NCBI GenBank assembly: GCA_937890485.1
Contig: CALBXN010000057.1
Span: forward strand, 1-45,523
Reading direction: 5' to 3'
DNA: 45,523 nt
From: an uncultured Treponema sp.
GTDB taxonomy: Bacteria > Spirochaetota > Spirochaetia > Treponematales > Treponemataceae
Shown: one piece after another, positions 31,739-40,301 of the stretch
Position numbering within the stretch: position 1 is the first letter of the stretch
Layout of the letters: every line of letters starts with the position of its first letter
The notes under the pieces: generated by a model
The model's database searches: none
The model's input: the letters and a program-made list of their open reading frames with translations, nothing else
Told to the model about the DNA's origin: nothing
Translations under genes and position numbers: made by a program

Positions 31739-34525
31739 TCATTGAACCTCGTGGGACAATCTGTATTTTTGTTTTCTTATTCTATCTCTTGTACGTTTAT
31801 ATTCTTTTAAACAAATTTCACATCGACAAGTCATACCATCATTTCCTTCAACTTCAAACCATTCGCCACAATCTACACATTTAACTACTTTGGTTTTGCG
31901 AATAGGATAGTTACGTTTCAAATTCTCAACAATATACTTGCCATAGCAGAACCATAACAATTCTTTCATCTTACGATTTTTCTTCTCATAAAGATATTTA
32001 ACCAACATATCAGTAACTTCAACTTCTGAATATCCAAACTGCGATAACTCATTTCTAATCTGACAGGCAAGATGGTGTAAATTATTCTGAAATTCATCCT
32101 TCATGGAAATCTTAAAATGGTATGTATTATTGAGTTCTGTATACTTTTCAATTAACTGTTCATCAATTTCTGTGTTGACATCGTGCATAAGATACTTATA
32201 GTCTATCGGTTTCAGTCCAAGTTTCCTTGTATTTATTCTTGGATTAGGTATTAATGAATTTAACTTATTAGTAATACTATTATTGATATTCTCCACTTGT
32301 GATTCGTCTTTATCCTTTGCATACATAAAGAAGTATGGAACTTTTTTACCAGTAAACGCCCTAATCGCCTTATCAATTTCTTTTGGTCTTTCTGGTTTAT
32401 ACAAGGTTTTAGCGAAGTCGATACAGAAGTTGTTCTCCATACACAATAACTTAACTATATCAATAGCATTCTGTTTATCTTCATCAGTACCATTGATAAA
32501 AATATCTGAATTCCATATCTTCGTAATATTATTACTATAAACACCAATATTACTTCCTGTGAAAGCTGCGTTTAGACCGTTGTAGATATTAACATTATTT
32601 AATTCAGTTGGTTCTGCCTTTCGCATATTATAGTAGAGAGGTACTACACCCTCCATTGACCTCTTAGCAATCTCAACTATTTTCTTATCTCCAATAACAA
32701 GAGAGTGGTCGCCATCTACATCAAACTGAAGAATTTTGCTAATCAAATCATGGCAACTTGTGTAAATTGCTTGCGTTGTAAACCATTTTGATATAAGTTC
32801 TTTTCTATCATCAGAACCAGTATTTGCCAAATTCTCTCTAATTGCGTGTTCTTTATATAAGTGAGGGGAACGTAAACAATCCAATTCTTTGCGGTGCTTA
32901 AACAAACTACACCATACTTCTTCACCACTTAATAATCCATCTGGATTTTCATTTCCTAAAAACCAATATTCACAAGCAGCGTAGAAGTCAGGCAACAAGA
33001 ATGTATATTTACCCTCAATCTCTAATTTTGCAGATTTATATTTCTTAATCAAACTATCCTTAATACCTTTGATAACATCTTTAAAATAGGCGTCATTCAT
33101 AATATCTGGATAGATTCTAACTGCTTCTTGTAAAGGTGTCATATTTGTATTGTATGGAGTTACACCAAAAGCCATCTGCATACTAGAAATAGAAGAGCAG
33201 AGATTATTCAATTTGTTTATAGATGGCACTGCAATCTCAAACAATTCTTCATCTGTCATTTCAGTCAATGTTTGTAACTCTTGATAGTTTAATCTTGAAT
33301 TGGGGATTCTTTCTTCCTCTACATTACAAACGCCAGCTTTACAATTATATTTCTTGAAGTATTCCTTATACTCATCCCATGAATCATAGTATTTATACAT
33401 CTTAAACTGACTCTTGGTAAAAATGGCATAAATATTTTCTGCAATAATATCATGCTCTTTACCGTAAATATCTTTAATTATACCAATGGTGTTGTCTTGA
33501 TATTTTTCACGCCATTCCAAGATAAGAGTTCTGAAATCAAATACTCCTAATAACCCCTTGACCCAAGGAGCACGAAACATTCTATTCTTACCAAACAAAA
33601 CCATACCTGCACCATCTGTGTGAGCAATTGGAACTTCACCTTTTGTTCTTTTAATAGAATAATCAGCATCATCTATCAAATCATACTCACCAAATACATT
33701 AGTTTCAAAATCGTTAATTACAATGGTTCTGTCGATATTAAAATCAGACCATTCATCAGTAGCGGAGTTTGTTAATGCCATATAAGCAAGGTGCTTATTT
33801 ACATTATTTCCACCCTTTTCGTTTATCTTTGGAATAGTTAGTCCACACATAATGGCTTTTTCATACTTATTCCATACGGACTCCCTAATGAAAACCGCTT
33901 TTTTCTTGCGAATCTGACCTGCTGACGATGTATAATATTTGTATTTTTCGCCCTTATATGTAAATCCATAAAAAGCAATATCCTTGAAAATATCAAAGTA
34001 ATATACTTGAATTACAATAATATCTTCCGTAAAATCATCCTTTTTTAAACCAATCATTCTTGTTAAAGATGATTCAAAGAGCGAAATTACATTTTTGTCA
34101 GACACCGTATTTTCATCCAACACCCTAATTGGGTATATATAATTTTTTCTTTTGGTTACATTTACAGATTCTTTTGCTTTTACTTTATTGGATAGTAGTA
34201 ATAATAACTTATCCTTTAATGCGTCAGCCGACTGTGTTTTCAATCTTTTTATTCGCCAAAGTTCAATATATTCACATAAATAATTGTAAGTTCCATCAAT
34301 AATTTTAATAGAAATCTCATCAATATTTTCATGCGATACTTTCTGTAAATCCTTTTTCAGATAACCAAACTCAAGAAGTTTGTCATTCAATTCCTTAATT
34401 TTTTCAGCAATAATTTTTCGTTCTGCTCTGATTTTTGCATTCTTATTATGTAATACTCGTTCCTTTTTTGTATAAAAATTACCAGTATCAACAGAATAAA
34501 GATTTATTTGATTCTCCAATGCCAT
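31739..34525 (-). CDS. Single-subunit RNA polymerase, YonO/QDE-1-like double-psi beta-barrel family
   Basis: 928 residues, near the length of phage SPbeta YonO. The signature motifs of this RNA-polymerase family lie in the right order: 'SAGQIRKKKAVF' (~201-212), 'AHTDGAGMVLFG' (~301-312), 'APWVKGLLGVFDF' (~319-331), 'LRSPHLYKEH' (~551-560) and the metal-binding 'FDVDGDHSLV' (~601-610) with the catalytic DxDGD. Cellular silencing polymerases share these blocks; YonO uses them to transcribe phage DNA. A C-terminal zinc ribbon ('KCVDCGEWFEV', 'CRCEICLKEYKR') is present. It probably transcribes the phage's later genes. A terminator follows. GGAGGAAAGAATTT precedes the ATG. Confidence 0.8.
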   Translation of the reverse strand: MALENQINLYSVDTGNFYTKKERVLHNKNAKIRAERKIIAEKIKELNDKLLEFGYLKKDLQKVSHENIDEISIKIIDGTYNYLCEYIELWRIKRLKTQSADALKDKLLLLLSNKVKAKESVNVTKRKNYIYPIRVLDENTVSDKNVISLFESSLTRMIGLKKDDFTEDIIVIQVYYFDIFKDIAFYGFTYKGEKYKYYTSSAGQIRKKKAVFIRESVWNKYEKAIMCGLTIPKINEKGGNNVNKHLAYMALTNSATDEWSDFNIDRTIVINDFETNVFGEYDLIDDADYSIKRTKGEVPIAHTDGAGMVLFGKNRMFRAPWVKGLLGVFDFRTLILEWREKYQDNTIGIIKDIYGKEHDIIAENIYAIFTKSQFKMYKYYDSWDEYKEYFKKYNCKAGVCNVEEERIPNSRLNYQELQTLTEMTDEELFEIAVPSINKLNNLCSSISSMQMAFGVTPYNTNMTPLQEAVRIYPDIMNDAYFKDVIKGIKDSLIKKYKSAKLEIEGKYTFLLPDFYAACEYWFLGNENPDGLLSGEEVWCSLFKHRKELDCLRSPHLYKEHAIRENLANTGSDDRKELISKWFTTQAIYTSCHDLISKILQFDVDGDHSLVIGDKKIVEIAKRSMEGVVPLYYNMRKAEPTELNNVNIYNGLNAAFTGSNIGVYSNNITKIWNSDIFINGTDEDKQNAIDIVKLLCMENNFCIDFAKTLYKPERPKEIDKAIRAFTGKKVPYFFMYAKDKDESQVENINNSITNKLNSLIPNPRINTRKLGLKPIDYKYLMHDVNTEIDEQLIEKYTELNNTYHFKISMKDEFQNNLHHLACQIRNELSQFGYSEVEVTDMLVKYLYEKKNRKMKELLWFCYGKYIVENLKRNYPIRKTKVVKCVDCGEWFEVEGNDGMTCRCEICLKEYKRTRDRIRKQKYRLSHEVQ

Positions 34526-34542
34526 AAATTCTTTCCTCCATT

Positions 34543-35556
34543 TTATCTTGATAAATTAACAATGTGTTTCAATTCTGTATTGATATATCTGTAATAATCT
34601 TCATAAGCCCATTTCTTATTGCCACGAAAAGGTACTTCCATACGATAGAGTGGGATATTATGAGTTTTGCAATAATCATCCTTAATTCTGTCTCTCTCAA
34701 AAGCCTTTTGACGTTGTATCTGTCTTGGTGAATTACCAAAGTGTCTATCTTTATGTTCTTCATCATCGACTTCTACAAGATAAATGAGATTATCGTTACT
34801 ATCTAAAACTGCGAAGTCGTATTTCAATTTCTCGTTATTTTCACCAACTAAGTCATCAAAACTGTATTGAATCTGAACATTACACTGCATATTCTTGAAA
34901 TAATCCCACACAACTTTCTCGTTAAAACCCATACTGCAAATAGGGCACCAACGACCTTTCTTGATATTTCCAGGCAACATATTCCAAATGTAGTTGTGTT
35001 TGTTGCATTTAATGGTGACACGAGTAGAAGCGTCAGTGTATTCACTCAATAATTCTCCATCTTTTGATTTGCAGATTTCAGCCAACTCTGTCTCAAAATC
35101 ACCTGCACGACCAGAACAATATGGACACCAATGCTCACCACTATATAAAGCATCTGCTGTTGTTTCAAAGATAGGGTGGTCAGGATTGGCACATTTGAAA
35201 TGGTAAGTATCTTTAGCCCTTGTCCATTCTTTTTCTAAAACGTAACCACCATGTTCCTTACAATAATCAACCAATCTGTTGTAATAAAATTCCTTATCTT
35301 TCTTATTTGTTTTCTTCGCAGATTCAGATTTTCTGATTGATTGACACTTTTTACATGGTAAGAAATAAGGTTTACAAATATTCTTTGCGTTGAGAGTGGT
35401 ATATGTGTCACCATGTAATTCACAGTGATATACAACATCAATAGGTTTTTCAGAACCATTATATTTGCTCAATACATCAACTTTATTGCCATGATAATTT
35501 TGTACTTTTTCTTCAAACCACTCTTGGCTTTTGTTAATATGACCTATAATCATCAC
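34543..35556 (-). CDS. Homing endonuclease, Vsr-like, with zinc repeats
   Basis: 337 residues. Repeated zinc knuckles ('CKKCQSI', 'CPYCSGRAG', 'CPICSMG') are spaced as in the other three endonucleases of the window. The nuclease core has 'LKYDFAVLDSNDNLIYLVEVD' with Asp and Glu, then 'DEEHKDRHF' (His) and 'FERDRIKDDYCKTHNIPLYR', a common Vsr/EDxHD signature. AAAGGAG precedes the start but only 2 bases from the ATG at 35553, so initiation is uncertain. It is next to the polymerase and is probably a selfish insertion. Confidence 0.7.
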   Translation of the reverse strand: MMIIGHINKSQEWFEEKVQNYHGNKVDVLSKYNGSEKPIDVVYHCELHGDTYTTLNAKNICKPYFLPCKKCQSIRKSESAKKTNKKDKEFYYNRLVDYCKEHGGYVLEKEWTRAKDTYHFKCANPDHPIFETTADALYSGEHWCPYCSGRAGDFETELAEICKSKDGELLSEYTDASTRVTIKCNKHNYIWNMLPGNIKKGRWCPICSMGFNEKVVWDYFKNMQCNVQIQYSFDDLVGENNEKLKYDFAVLDSNDNLIYLVEVDDEEHKDRHFGNSPRQIQRQKAFERDRIKDDYCKTHNIPLYRMEVPFRGNKKWAYEDYYRYINTELKHIVNLSR

Positions 35557-35684
35557 TCCTTTGTATTCAATTTTTAATAATGTGAAATAATAAGATTTAA
35601 AAATCTTGCGTTATGTTTGTAATAATTACTTCTCTAAATCCATTGACCTTTGCGCCAACAAAGTTATGCCAATAAAATTTCTAT

Positions 35685-35762
35685 TTAATGTGTTATCACA
35701 TATGCAAATGCGATAATCACAGTCACTGCAATAATTGTGTCACAAATTAATTTTATATCCAT
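35685..35762 (-). CDS. Possible 25-residue membrane peptide
   Basis: MDIKLICDTIIAVTVIIAFAY... is almost wholly one membrane segment. AAAGGA lies 8 bases upstream. It sits between the 36-residue frame and the homing endonuclease. Small membrane peptides of this kind occur in phages, so a real gene is plausible. Confidence 0.4.
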   Translation of the reverse strand: MDIKLICDTIIAVTVIIAFAYVITH

Positions 35763-35781
35763 ATATTCATTATCCTTTCTA

Positions 35782-35892
35782 TTACTTTTCAATAATCCAT
35801 TCGTAACCAAGCCAGTTGATGTAAATACATCGTGGTAAGTTATGTACTTTAGGAATTAATTTTCCTAACCAAATCTTCAGTTTACTAATCAT
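35782..35892 (-). CDS. Possible 36-residue protein overlapping 78-residue gene
   Basis: A short frame starting MISKLKIWLGKLIPKVH whose ATG overlaps the stop of the 78-residue gene (ATGATTAG), so it may be translated by coupling. Basic N terminus and aromatic C terminus. No family recognised. Confidence 0.4.
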   Translation of the reverse strand: MISKLKIWLGKLIPKVHNLPRCIYINWLGYEWIIEK

Positions 35893-36121
35893 CCGTATCC
35901 TCCATCATTTCTTTAATTTCGTAACCTAAGAACTTAACTAACTCACGTCCATAACATACACAATCCCAATGAGCATAACTGCCATCATCATTCCTAATAT
36001 ATTCTTCTCCATTTAATATCGGCTCTTTACAAACAGAACAGTAGTATCTATTATTTGGTGGCACATAATTAGGACAACGAAAGTCATGTCCAGATTCACG
36101 TCTGCAAAATTCGCAAGCCAT
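35885..36121 (-). CDS. Zinc-finger protein with four Cys pairs
   Basis: 78 residues with 'CEFCRRE', 'FRCPNY', 'CSVCKEP' and 'HWDCVC' giving one or two zinc ribbons; a typical phage accessory of unknown role. GGAGGTTTAATATA precedes the ATG. Neighbouring genes overlap it at both ends by coupled start/stop. Confidence 0.6.
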   Translation of the reverse strand: MACEFCRRESGHDFRCPNYVPPNNRYYCSVCKEPILNGEEYIRNDDGSYAHWDCVCYGRELVKFLGYEIKEMMEDTDD

Positions 36122-36543
36122 TATATTAAACCTCCGCTTAACTTCTCATATACAAATCCATCATCGGAAGTGTAGTAGATGTTTTTTATACCAATATCTT
36201 TAATTACTGCCATACAACTAGCACACGGACGAGCTAAACGAAACTTCCTGTCGTTCCCAATGCGATAAATGTACAGTTTCACTTTTTCAAAATTAACGTC
36301 TAATCCCTTCAGTTGATTCAGACAATTGATTTCTGCATGTAATTTTGGCAATAACTTGTCTGACTGCTCACGATATCTGTTGTAGTATTTCTGTCGTGGA
36401 TGAGTTTTGTTGCTATTGCACCCAATACCAATGATTGCATTCTGATAAACTGCAACACATCCAACATGAATTTTTGGATAATCTGAAATTTTGGCGACTT
36501 CATAAGCTTTGTTGAAATACTTATAATCTACTTCTCTAATCAT
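36121..36543 (-). CDS. dCMP/cytidine deaminase-like protein
   Basis: 140 residues. The zinc-dependent deaminase signature is present: 'LHAEINCL' (HAE, residues ~85-92) and 'RPCASCMAVI' (PCxxC, ~110-119). These enzymes make dUMP from dCMP (or related reactions) for phage DNA synthesis. A TM-like stretch is absent. Translational coupling: the start overlaps the stop of the 121-residue gene. The family places it in early metabolism. Confidence 0.75.
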   Translation of the reverse strand: MIREVDYKYFNKAYEVAKISDYPKIHVGCVAVYQNAIIGIGCNSNKTHPRQKYYNRYREQSDKLLPKLHAEINCLNQLKGLDVNFEKVKLYIYRIGNDRKFRLARPCASCMAVIKDIGIKNIYYTSDDGFVYEKLSGGLI

Positions 36544-36905
36544 TTGCCATCATCCTCTAAAAGATAACTTTTGTTTTCAAAATACTCATTACCTTTATCA
36601 AAGCATTTCTGCTCATATTCATAACGTTTAATGTAATAATCGAAAAATCCTTCTTCCAAATATTTGCTTGCAGTTTTTAGAATTGCCATATTTATTGTCT
36701 GATTAGTCGCATGAAATTCTAAATTTTCTGCCTTTTCAATAAGTTTCCATTTGTCGATACTATTTGCTTTTAAGAATAGGGTAGTAGTATATAATTCTCT
36801 TTCAATGCTATATCCTGATACGGCAATTACAGAATATCCGTTATGTAAGTCAATTGTGATTACATTGTTTGAGTTGTTGTATTTTTCATATTTAAGTTTT
36901 GTCAT
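36540..36905 (-). CDS. Hypothetical phage protein
   Basis: 121 residues, alpha/beta N terminus ('NVITIDLHNGYSVIAVSGYS'), helical and charged C terminus with 'ATNQTINMAILKTASKYLEEG'. It is coupled to the deaminase gene at its 3' end and overlaps the 85-residue gene at its 5' end by a few bases. Family not recognised. Confidence 0.5.
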   Translation of the reverse strand: MTKLKYEKYNNSNNVITIDLHNGYSVIAVSGYSIERELYTTTLFLKANSIDKWKLIEKAENLEFHATNQTINMAILKTASKYLEEGFFDYYIKRYEYEQKCFDKGNEYFENKSYLLEDDGK

Positions 36906-37159
36906 TTATTTTCTTCTCTTTTCTTTCTATATCTTTCTACAGATGTTTTAATTTGCACATTATTTTTATTTCGTTCTCTACTTTGTGCTAATAATCTGCA
37001 TTGTTTATCAAATTTCATATCTGCCATTATTCTCGATGCAATAGGAGATGACTTTTCATTTTTTACTCTAAAGTCTGTGTTAAAATCAAATTCGTAAATT
37101 AATCCTCCAAATGTAGTTGGGTCATGTTTGTAAGTTCCTGTTGAATAAAAATCGTTCAT
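36902..37159 (-). CDS. Small basic hypothetical protein
   Basis: 85 residues with a very basic C terminus ('SVERYRKKREENK'). N-terminal half aromatic and acidic. The best ribosome binding site (AAAGGAG) lies ~14 bases upstream, a long spacing. It is the first of a run of coupled early genes. Not recognised. Confidence 0.5.
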   Translation of the reverse strand: MNDFYSTGTYKHDPTTFGGLIYEFDFNTDFRVKNEKSSPIASRIMADMKFDKQCRLLAQSRERNKNNVQIKTSVERYRKKREENK

Positions 37160-37220
37160 TCTTTAAATTGTTTCTCCTTTTCGTTTTAATTTTGTGTTTT
37201 ATGATTGTTTTTGTTTTCAT
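37122..37220 (-). CDS. Possible very basic 32-residue leader peptide
   Basis: A short frame MKTKTIIKHKIKTKRRNN... with AAAGGAG 8 bases before the ATG; overlaps the start of the 85-residue gene in another frame. Very basic, and could be a leader that couples translation. Weak. Confidence 0.25.
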   Translation of the reverse strand: MKTKTIIKHKIKTKRRNNLKNERFLFNRNLQT

Positions 37221-37278
37221 GGTTATCGCTCCTTTGAGTGATTTGGTGATTGGTGAGTCATATATTATTTCTCCATTA

Positions 37279-38058
37279 CTAAGAAGAATTTAATTCTAAA
37301 ATTTGTTTTTCTATTTCTTTCGTATAGTCGTAAGATGTATCTATTGTCGAGTTTCCATATTTATCCTTTGTATATTTTCTGTAATCTGCGAATACTTTTG
37401 GTGCAGTGATAAATCCATAAGTTTTATCTGTTTTGTTATAACGAGTACGTTTTCCTTCTTGATGCTTGACAATATTCATCACATCTAATATTTCTACAAT
37501 TCGTGATATGTAACGTTCTGATAATCCAATGTCTTCTGAAATTTTTTGGTATAAGCGATAGCAACATAGTGGTTTAGTAACATCTCGATTCATATTTACT
37601 CGAAGGTAGGACAGCAGTAGTAGAATGTAGGCAGATGACATTCTGCTTAAATCGATATCCTTGTTTTTTAATTCTGTTTTGTAATTCAGTATTTTCGCTA
37701 ACTCATCAAAATAGATAATTCCGAAATTATCAGGTACATCAAATTTCCCTATATTGATTTTGATATTGTAATAATCTGTTGAGTTCTTTTTCTCTTTTGC
37801 AAGTTTCTCGAAATCTGGACAATCAACGAAATATCCATAGTGAGAGAGCAATTCTAGCACTTCAAGATATTTATGATTGATTTTCCCATCATGGAAGTTT
37901 GGTTTCAGATATGACCAGTAGCACAGTTCTGAAATACTGAATGCCACTGTATCATCCAATGCCCTACGAGAACATAGATAAGAAAATAGGATTACTCGCT
38001 TATCACCAATGTCTTTGCCATATATTATTTCTCGTGGTATCTTTACATAATTAGGCAA
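37279..38058 (-). CDS. Replication initiator-like winged-helix protein
   Basis: 259 residues, TTG start after AGGTGATAAC. The N terminus ('VKIPREIIYGKDIGDKRVIL', 'AFSISELCYWSYLKP') looks like a winged-helix initiator domain of RepA-type plasmid and phage replication proteins; a second helix-turn-helix follows ('QKISEDIGLSERYISRIVEIL', ~190-210). It probably binds the origin. It lies next to a ParB-like gene and ORF6C protein, and within 5 kb of a DnaA-box cluster. Confidence 0.55.
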   Translation of the reverse strand: MPNYVKIPREIIYGKDIGDKRVILFSYLCSRRALDDTVAFSISELCYWSYLKPNFHDGKINHKYLEVLELLSHYGYFVDCPDFEKLAKEKKNSTDYYNIKINIGKFDVPDNFGIIYFDELAKILNYKTELKNKDIDLSRMSSAYILLLLSYLRVNMNRDVTKPLCCYRLYQKISEDIGLSERYISRIVEILDVMNIVKHQEGKRTRYNKTDKTYGFITAPKVFADYRKYTKDKYGNSTIDTSYDYTKEIEKQILELNSS

Positions 38059-38071
38059 GTTATCACCTCGA

Positions 38072-38584
38072 CTAATCTGTATAACCTAGTTCTCTTGCCT
38101 CTAAACGAGCTTTTGCATTAGCATCTGCTTTTGCTCTTAATTCTGCACATCCGCAACTAGGAATCCATGCTTCAATATAATCAATACATCTTTGGAAATT
38201 ACCTTTTCTTGTTCTGTCAATTTTAGAACCAAGTCCAGCATTACTTTTTGTGTCTTTATATAAACGTCTTACAAAAATTGTGAAATATTTTTTTCTTTCA
38301 AGAGCATCGTTACCTAAAATTTCAACAACTCTTTTTTCTGCACATTCTCTTAATGTTTCAGATTGTTCAGTTGTTATTTCTTCATTTTGTTCTAACTGGG
38401 TAATTTTATCTCCAAGTTTGTTTACATCATTACCGATATCAACAACAGTATTAGATAAACCACTAAGCAATTTTTCTTGTGCTTGAAGTTTGGCTAATAC
38501 AACTGCTGTATTTTCAGTGTTTGTGTTAGCAATTTCCGCTGTTTTTCCAATAAGTCCCAAAATTTCTTCATAAGTTCTTTCCAT
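38072..38584 (-). CDS. ORF6C-domain phage protein
   Basis: 170 residues. Coiled N-terminal half (to ~75: 'LSNTVVDIGNDVNKLGDKITQ') and C-terminal ORF6C-like domain ('CAEKRVVEILGNDALERKKYF', 'TRKGNFQRCIDYIEAW'). ORF6C domains occur in anti-repressor and early phage regulators. AAAGGAGATTAACTAATT precedes the ATG. Lies between ParB-like and initiator-like genes. Confidence 0.65.
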   Translation of the reverse strand: MERTYEEILGLIGKTAEIANTNTENTAVVLAKLQAQEKLLSGLSNTVVDIGNDVNKLGDKITQLEQNEEITTEQSETLRECAEKRVVEILGNDALERKKYFTIFVRRLYKDTKSNAGLGSKIDRTRKGNFQRCIDYIEAWIPSCGCAELRAKADANAKARLEARELGYTD

Positions 38585-38586
38585 AA

Positions 38587-39609
38587 TTAGTTAATCTCCT
38601 TTACTTTGTTATTAATGTTGTATTCCATTGTGTCTGCCCATGCTTTAATTGCATGAACTGACTTAATATATCCTTCTCTTTCTAACTCAGGAATTTTATT
38701 TAATTCGTCAGTCAGCCATACATATCCACCTACTTGTTCAATGAAAGTTGCAACTTTAGAGCAGAACAGAAGAGTGGAATCTGTTAGTTTCTTAGAATAA
38801 GGATTTGCAGTTTCATCTTTTTTAATATTCTCCATTTGTTTTCGCAGAGATTGTATCTCTTTAACTTTTTCATCAAACTGATTTCTAAGATTTGAATAAT
38901 CCTTCTTATAATCTTGTAATTCTCTTTTTGTAGAATCATAATCAGATGGTTTTGGTGGATTAATTTTCAATTCTCTAATCTCATCAATATATTTCTGCAT
39001 TTGTGATTGTGTAATACGTTTTGTAGTATCTAATGAAGAAATAAGTTCTTCTTGTTCTTGGTTTGATAAATTCCTCATAATAGCAAGAGCAGTAGTTTTA
39101 GTTACAATTCCAGTGTCAATAAGTTCCTCTAATTCAGGTATCATTTCTGATAGCAACTTGTAATTCTGTAAGGTGCGTACATCCATACCCATTTCATTTG
39201 CTAAGTCATTTTGCGTTTTTAATTGCGAATTTTTTTCGTAATTAGGATTTCCAACCTTAATTCCATATAATCTCTCTAATTCTTTAATTCTTAAACCAAC
39301 CTTCTTAGCAGAACCACCTACATCACCACGTTGACGAATGTTGGTTTCAAGCAAATCCTTGATGACTGAATCTTCGTCTTTATATGTTTTAATTTCACAT
39401 AATACGGAAGTGATTCCTAACTGTTTACAAGCTCTTACTCTCTGATGACCAGATACGATAGTCATATCAGTAGTAACTACTATTGGTTCAATTACACCAC
39501 TTGTTCTAATTGATTCTAAAAATTCCGTCCATTTTTCACCTGACATATCATCAAAGAACTCATTATTACGTGGATGTGGTTTTAATTCGTTAATATTAAT
39601 CTGTTGCAT
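38587..39609 (-). CDS. ParB/RepB/Spo0J-like DNA-binding protein
   Basis: 340 residues. N-terminal ParB nuclease-like domain with 'INELKPHPRNNEFF' and 'VTTDMTIVSGHQRVRACKQLG' including the GHxR signature (~50-75), a helix-turn-helix 'QNDLANEMGMDVRTLQNYK' near 150, and a long coiled C terminus. Such proteins bind centromere-like or promoter sites; in phage they often act in replication or regulation. No ParA gene is seen in this window. AAGGAAAATAAAA precedes the ATG. Confidence 0.75.
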   Translation of the reverse strand: MQQININELKPHPRNNEFFDDMSGEKWTEFLESIRTSGVIEPIVVTTDMTIVSGHQRVRACKQLGITSVLCEIKTYKDEDSVIKDLLETNIRQRGDVGGSAKKVGLRIKELERLYGIKVGNPNYEKNSQLKTQNDLANEMGMDVRTLQNYKLLSEMIPELEELIDTGIVTKTTALAIMRNLSNQEQEELISSLDTTKRITQSQMQKYIDEIRELKINPPKPSDYDSTKRELQDYKKDYSNLRNQFDEKVKEIQSLRKQMENIKKDETANPYSKKLTDSTLLFCSKVATFIEQVGGYVWLTDELNKIPELEREGYIKSVHAIKAWADTMEYNINNKVKEIN

Positions 39610-40050
39610 TTTTATTTTCCTTTCTTATAAAATATTTTCAGTTACACAGAACTCAATCTAACTTGTGTCCCAATATGTAATTCTCCATTTCAAATTCAGT
39701 TTCACCTCATTTCGTAAAATTCAAATTATTAGTTCCAATATTCTCTTCTCTAAATAGATTTCAAAATTTCGCTCAAATGCGTTTAGGTCTGCTACTGAAG
39801 ACCCAAAAGTGAAAATACTCTTCATTTGGGTCTTCTACAGAGGTCATTTTGTGTAAGTCAATATCAAGATAGACTCATATTATCAAGAGAAGATATATTC
39901 ACTTCGCAAATAAATTGCTCGTGAATAACTTCGTTTTATTTTTCATTTCATTCAAAATAAAACTTCGCAATTTTCTTTTTGGTTATTTTTATTTCTTGGT
40001 TGATTGGTAAGGTTGATGAGTGGTATATTGTTATATTCTATTTTTCATTT
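39610..40050 (-). other. Intergenic region upstream of ParB-like gene
   Basis: No gene found. Hairpins on the minus strand: AAGACCCAAA/TTTGGGTCTT (~39804-39834), GTTTTATTTT/AAAATAAAAC, and TTCAC/GTGAA. A weak promoter TTGATA-17-TATTGA is possible near 39860-39890. This region probably controls the ParB-ORF6C-initiator operon. Confidence 0.35.
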
Positions 40051-40287
40051 TTATTTTTGCTTACATTTCTTATAACAAGTATTCTTTCTTGTTTTAGTTA
40101 ATGGTGTCTTGGTTGCATATACAGTTATTTCTCCTTTTGAGTATGTAACTTTGTCGATGTGATAATCTGCAAAGTAACTACACCATGTATCATTAGGTCT
40201 GATTTCACATTTGGATGGTAATATTGGTTTGTCTGACATTTGCTGATGGTATTGTTTTTGTGGCAAGGTTCTTACGTAAAATTTCAT
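40051..40287 (-). CDS. Hypothetical small phage protein
   Basis: 78 residues. 'KFYVRTLPQKQYHQQMSDKP' followed by 'RPNDTWCSYFADYHIDKVTY' and a basic, Cys-containing tail ('KTRKNTCYKKCKQK'). AAGGAGAATAAGTATT precedes the ATG. It follows the Rha gene closely, so the two are probably co-transcribed. The family is not recognised. Confidence 0.5.
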   Translation of the reverse strand: MKFYVRTLPQKQYHQQMSDKPILPSKCEIRPNDTWCSYFADYHIDKVTYSKGEITVYATKTPLTKTRKNTCYKKCKQK

Positions 40288-40301
40288 AATACTTATTCTC
40301 C

